From: Rariloculus sp963665575
Lineage (GTDB): Bacteria > Pseudomonadota > Gammaproteobacteria > Steroidobacterales > Rariloculaceae
Length of the DNA stretch: 64,000 bases
Direction: 5' to 3'
Assembly: GCA_963665575.2 (NCBI GenBank)
Contig: CAXXDW010000003.1
Location: forward strand, 1,116,001 to 1,180,000
In this document: one piece after another, positions 62,137 to 64,000 of the stretch
Numbering within the stretch: the stretch's first letter is position 1
Layout of the letters: every line of letters starts with the position of its first letter
Position numbers and translations under genes: made by a program
Notes under the pieces: model-generated
What the model saw: only the letters and a program-made list of their open reading frames with translations
What the model was told of the DNA's origin: nothing
The model's database searches: none

Positions 62137-62761
62137 AGCACCCCGTCTCGGCGATAACATTCAGTGCGGCGTCCGGCACGAGGTAGCGCGGCTCGAGTCC
62201 GGAGTGGATCGCGCTTCTGAGCCCCGTCGAGGAGATCTCGAGCTGGGTGACCTCAGCGAGGAGGATGCGGCCATGCCGCACCCGCCGCAGATCGGCGGCA
62301 TCTGCACCCTCATGCCGTTCCATGAGGTCGCGGAGCTCGCCCGCCTCCGGGGCGCACCAGCCCGGTCTTTCGACGACGACGATGTGGGCAAGATCGAGCA
62401 AGCTGCGCCACTCATGCCACCGCGGCAATCCGAGGAAGGCGTCCATGCCGAGGATCAGGCACAACGACGCATCCGGAAATTCCGCTCGCAGCTCCTCAAG
62501 CGTATTGACGGTGTATGACGGACCGCTCCGATTCGATTCGCGGTCGTCGACAACAAAACCGGACTGGCCCCGAATCGCCGCTGCCACCATTCTTGTGCGC
62601 AGAGCGGCATCGACGGCTGCGGCGCTGCGGTGCGGAGGATTGGCGCAGGGCACGAAGCGCACTTCGTCGAGCGACAACTTGCTCTGCAATTCATAGGCCG
62701 TGCGCAGATGTCCGTAGTGGATCGGATCGAACATCCCGCCGAAGACCCCGAGCGCCCTCAT
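62123..62761 (-). CDS. nadD: Nicotinate-mononucleotide adenylyltransferase
   Basis: A 212-residue enzyme (E. coli 213) that adenylates NaMN to deamido-NAD. The nucleotidyl-transfer motif is GGMFDPIHYGHL, and the second signature is ISSTGLRSAIHSG. FVPCANPPHR is the NaMN loop. The ATG at 62761 is chosen over an in-frame TTG 21 bases upstream. This is the step that would use quinolinate-derived NaMN from the kynurenine cluster elsewhere in the window. Confidence 0.95.
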   Translation of the reverse strand: MRALGVFGGMFDPIHYGHLRTAYELQSKLSLDEVRFVPCANPPHRSAAAVDAALRTRMVAAAIRGQSGFVVDDRESNRSGPSYTVNTLEELRAEFPDASLCLILGMDAFLGLPRWHEWRSLLDLAHIVVVERPGWCAPEAGELRDLMERHEGADAADLRRVRHGRILLAEVTQLEISSTGLRSAIHSGLEPRYLVPDAALNVIAETGCYAAH

Positions 62762-62771
62762 CTGTCCACGG

Positions 62772-63797
62772 TCAACGCGCAACCCGACGCGCCGTGGAGC
62801 CGGGATCGACTGCCGCGAGGACGAGCGCTGTCAGCGCGACCCAGGGGTCGCCGGGCGTGCGTCCCTTGACCGTGTTGTCGGTGCGGGCTGCACGAGCCAG
62901 CAAGGCCTTGAGGCGGCGCGCGTCGAAGCGGCCGAGCGCGCGTTTGACCGCCGGCATTCGACGGCGCCAGACGCCGTGACGCAGCAAGGCGCGATCGATG
63001 TTTTCACCCTGTTGAACGGCGCTCTTCAGTCTGGTCAACCGTCCGATCTCACGGCTCAGTGCCCAGCATACACGAACGGGGTCCACGCCTTCCGCACGCA
63101 AGCCGTCGAGCACGGTCACGGCGCGGGCCGCGTCGCCGTCGGTGACCGCGTCGCTCAGCCGGAACACGTCGAATCGGGCACTGTTCGCTACCGCTTCAAA
63201 TACGGCATCCTCGTCCACCCGGCCGTCGCTCATCGTGAGCGCGAGCTTCTTGAGTTCCTGGTCGGCCGCGAGCAGATTGCCCTCTACGCGGTCGGCCAAG
63301 AGCGCCGCCGCGCCCGCGGTGAGCCGCAAGCCGAGCGCGGCTGAGCGCTCGCCAATCCAGCGCGGCAGTTCGCTACGGTCGACAGGCCAGACCTCAACGA
63401 TCACGCCGCTCGCATCCGCCGCCTTGACCCAGGCAGTTCGGGCATCGAGCCTGCCGGTGACAGCGACCACGACGAGGCAGTCCGGACTTTGGCGCTCGGC
63501 CAGCGCGCGCAGCACGCGCCCGCCCTGTGTCCCCGGGCTCGGCGACGGCAGCCGGATCTCAAGGATGCGCCGAGTCCCGAACAGCGAGAGGTTGCTGGAA
63601 CCCGCTTCGAGTTCCGCCCAGGGGAACTGTGCGCCCACCGTATGCAGTTCCCGGTCCGCAAAGCCCTGCGCGCGTGCGGCGTCGCGAATCTGCTCGAGGG
63701 CTTCGCCGACAAGCAGCGGTTCGATTCCTCCGACGAGGTAGAACCCGGCCAGTTGGCCTTGCAGATGCGACGGGAGTCGTCGGAGCGGCAGCTTCAA
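62772..63797 (-). CDS. holA: DNA polymerase III delta subunit
   Basis: A 341-residue clamp-loader subunit, which opens the beta clamp. It shows the AAA+-like domains I-II of delta (FYLVGGIEPLLVGEALEQIR; ALLADRVEGNLLAADQELKKLAL) and the C-terminal collar domain (WALSREIGRLTRLKSAV). As in other delta subunits there is no Walker A. The TTG start has GAGGG six bases upstream and overlaps the preceding stop by 4 bases. Normally lptE precedes holA; here the Trm112 gene does. Confidence 0.93.
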   Translation of the reverse strand: MKLPLRRLPSHLQGQLAGFYLVGGIEPLLVGEALEQIRDAARAQGFADRELHTVGAQFPWAELEAGSSNLSLFGTRRILEIRLPSPSPGTQGGRVLRALAERQSPDCLVVVAVTGRLDARTAWVKAADASGVIVEVWPVDRSELPRWIGERSAALGLRLTAGAAALLADRVEGNLLAADQELKKLALTMSDGRVDEDAVFEAVANSARFDVFRLSDAVTDGDAARAVTVLDGLRAEGVDPVRVCWALSREIGRLTRLKSAVQQGENIDRALLRHGVWRRRMPAVKRALGRFDARRLKALLARAARTDNTVKGRTPGDPWVALTALVLAAVDPGSTARRVAR

Positions 63798-64000
63798 CTG
63801 CGGCCCTCGGCGTTTTCAACCTGCACGAGCGCGATGCCCTGCTCTGCGAGGAGTACCGGGATGCCGTCGCGGACGGGATAGGCCAGGCGGCCGTCACGCG
63901 TCGCGAGCGCCTGATCGAGCGCCTCCTGCACAACTTCCCCGTCGCCGTTCCTGATCTGCTGCCGCTCGATGAGCCGATTCAGGCGGGTCAACTCGCTCGC
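63794..64000 (-). CDS. Trm112/UPF0434-family protein, C-terminal part (5' end outside window)
   Basis: The frame is open to the window edge, so the start lies beyond base 64000. The visible 68 residues include LAYPVRDGIPVLLAEQ, the conserved end of Trm112/YcaR-type proteins, preceded by LNRLIERQQIRNGDGEVV, an insertion that I remember from Xanthomonas-type members. In the canonical protein a zinc-binding Cys lies just before this block; here that position is Thr, so this lineage probably lacks the second zinc pair. Trm112 proteins activate methyltransferases in eukaryotes and archaea; the bacterial role is unclear. Its stop overlaps the holA start (TTGA). Confidence 0.85.
   Translation of the reverse strand, partial: ASELTRLNRLIERQQIRNGDGEVVQEALDQALATRDGRLAYPVRDGIPVLLAEQGIALVQVENAEGRS

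Overview
The window is a GC-rich (roughly two thirds G+C), densely packed chromosomal segment of a gammaproteobacterium. The conserved blocks lptD-surA-pdxA-ksgA-apaH, pepP-ubiH-ubiI, zapA-6S RNA-fau, rplM-rpsI, holA-nadD-rsfS-rlmH and maf-rng-yhdP-nit-tldD place it there. DUF6152, the MoxR/DUF58/BatA/DUF4175 operon, a coq7-type ubiquinone hydroxylase and a bacterial kynurenine cluster suggest a free-living aerobe near the Xanthomonadales/Steroidobacterales/Woeseiales. That placement is inference. I see no phage, plasmid, transposase or CRISPR locus.

Layout. 1-6.4 kb: a truncated M20 amidohydrolase, a DUF6152 exported protein, a DUF899 thioredoxin-fold protein, an alpha/beta hydrolase, and a MacA-like adaptor with a MacB-like ATPase but no adjacent permease. 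6.6-19.8 kb (minus): a seven-gene, tightly overlapping operon encoding a VWA/glutamine-amidotransferase-like membrane protein, a caspase-fold protein without its Cys, a TPR/HExxH peptidase, a MoxR ATPase, DUF58, a BatA/VWA protein and a giant DUF4175 protein. A DUF4159 protein is divergent at 20.4 kb. 21.2-28.3 kb: murU, then lptD-surA-pdxA-ksgA-apaH for outer-membrane biogenesis, pyridoxal phosphate synthesis, rRNA methylation and Ap4A hydrolysis. 28.4-31.6 kb: a 3-hydroxyanthranilate dioxygenase, kynureninase and kynurenine monooxygenase cluster that makes quinolinate for NAD. 31.8-39.2 kb: thyA-lgt, a DUF255 protein with an odd in-frame insertion, a putative molybdenum carrier, and a bacterial relative of the fungal double HtrA protease Nma111. 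39.3-45.9 kb: ubiI, ubiH, pepP, zapA, 6S RNA, a frameshifted fau, an EVE-domain gene and rpiA. 46-52.6 kb: tRNA-Gln, rpsI, rplM, coq7, djlA, purC, frameshifted pmbA, purE and purK. 53-64 kb (minus): trm112-holA-nadD-rsfS-rlmH-maf-rng-yhdP-nit-tldD, with tldD also frameshifted.

Most striking observations. (1) Three intergenic copies of a 110-bp element (25487-25596, 36188-36297, 52824-52933), each built as 29-bp arm + 52-bp core + 29-bp arm. The arms differ in sequence between copies yet stay complementary within each copy (29/29, 29/29, 27/29), so they covary around a conserved core that contains two smaller hairpins. A half copy lies at 49525-49560. (2) The MoxR/VWA operon with a Cys-less caspase fold and a zinc peptidase. 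(3) The Nma111-like double protease. (4) Three conserved genes (fau, pmbA, tldD) each carry one extra base in a G/C run and need a +1 shift; pmbA and tldD encode the two partners of one protease and share a CCC-G context. Sequencing error is the simplest explanation for the third set, but the pattern deserves checking.
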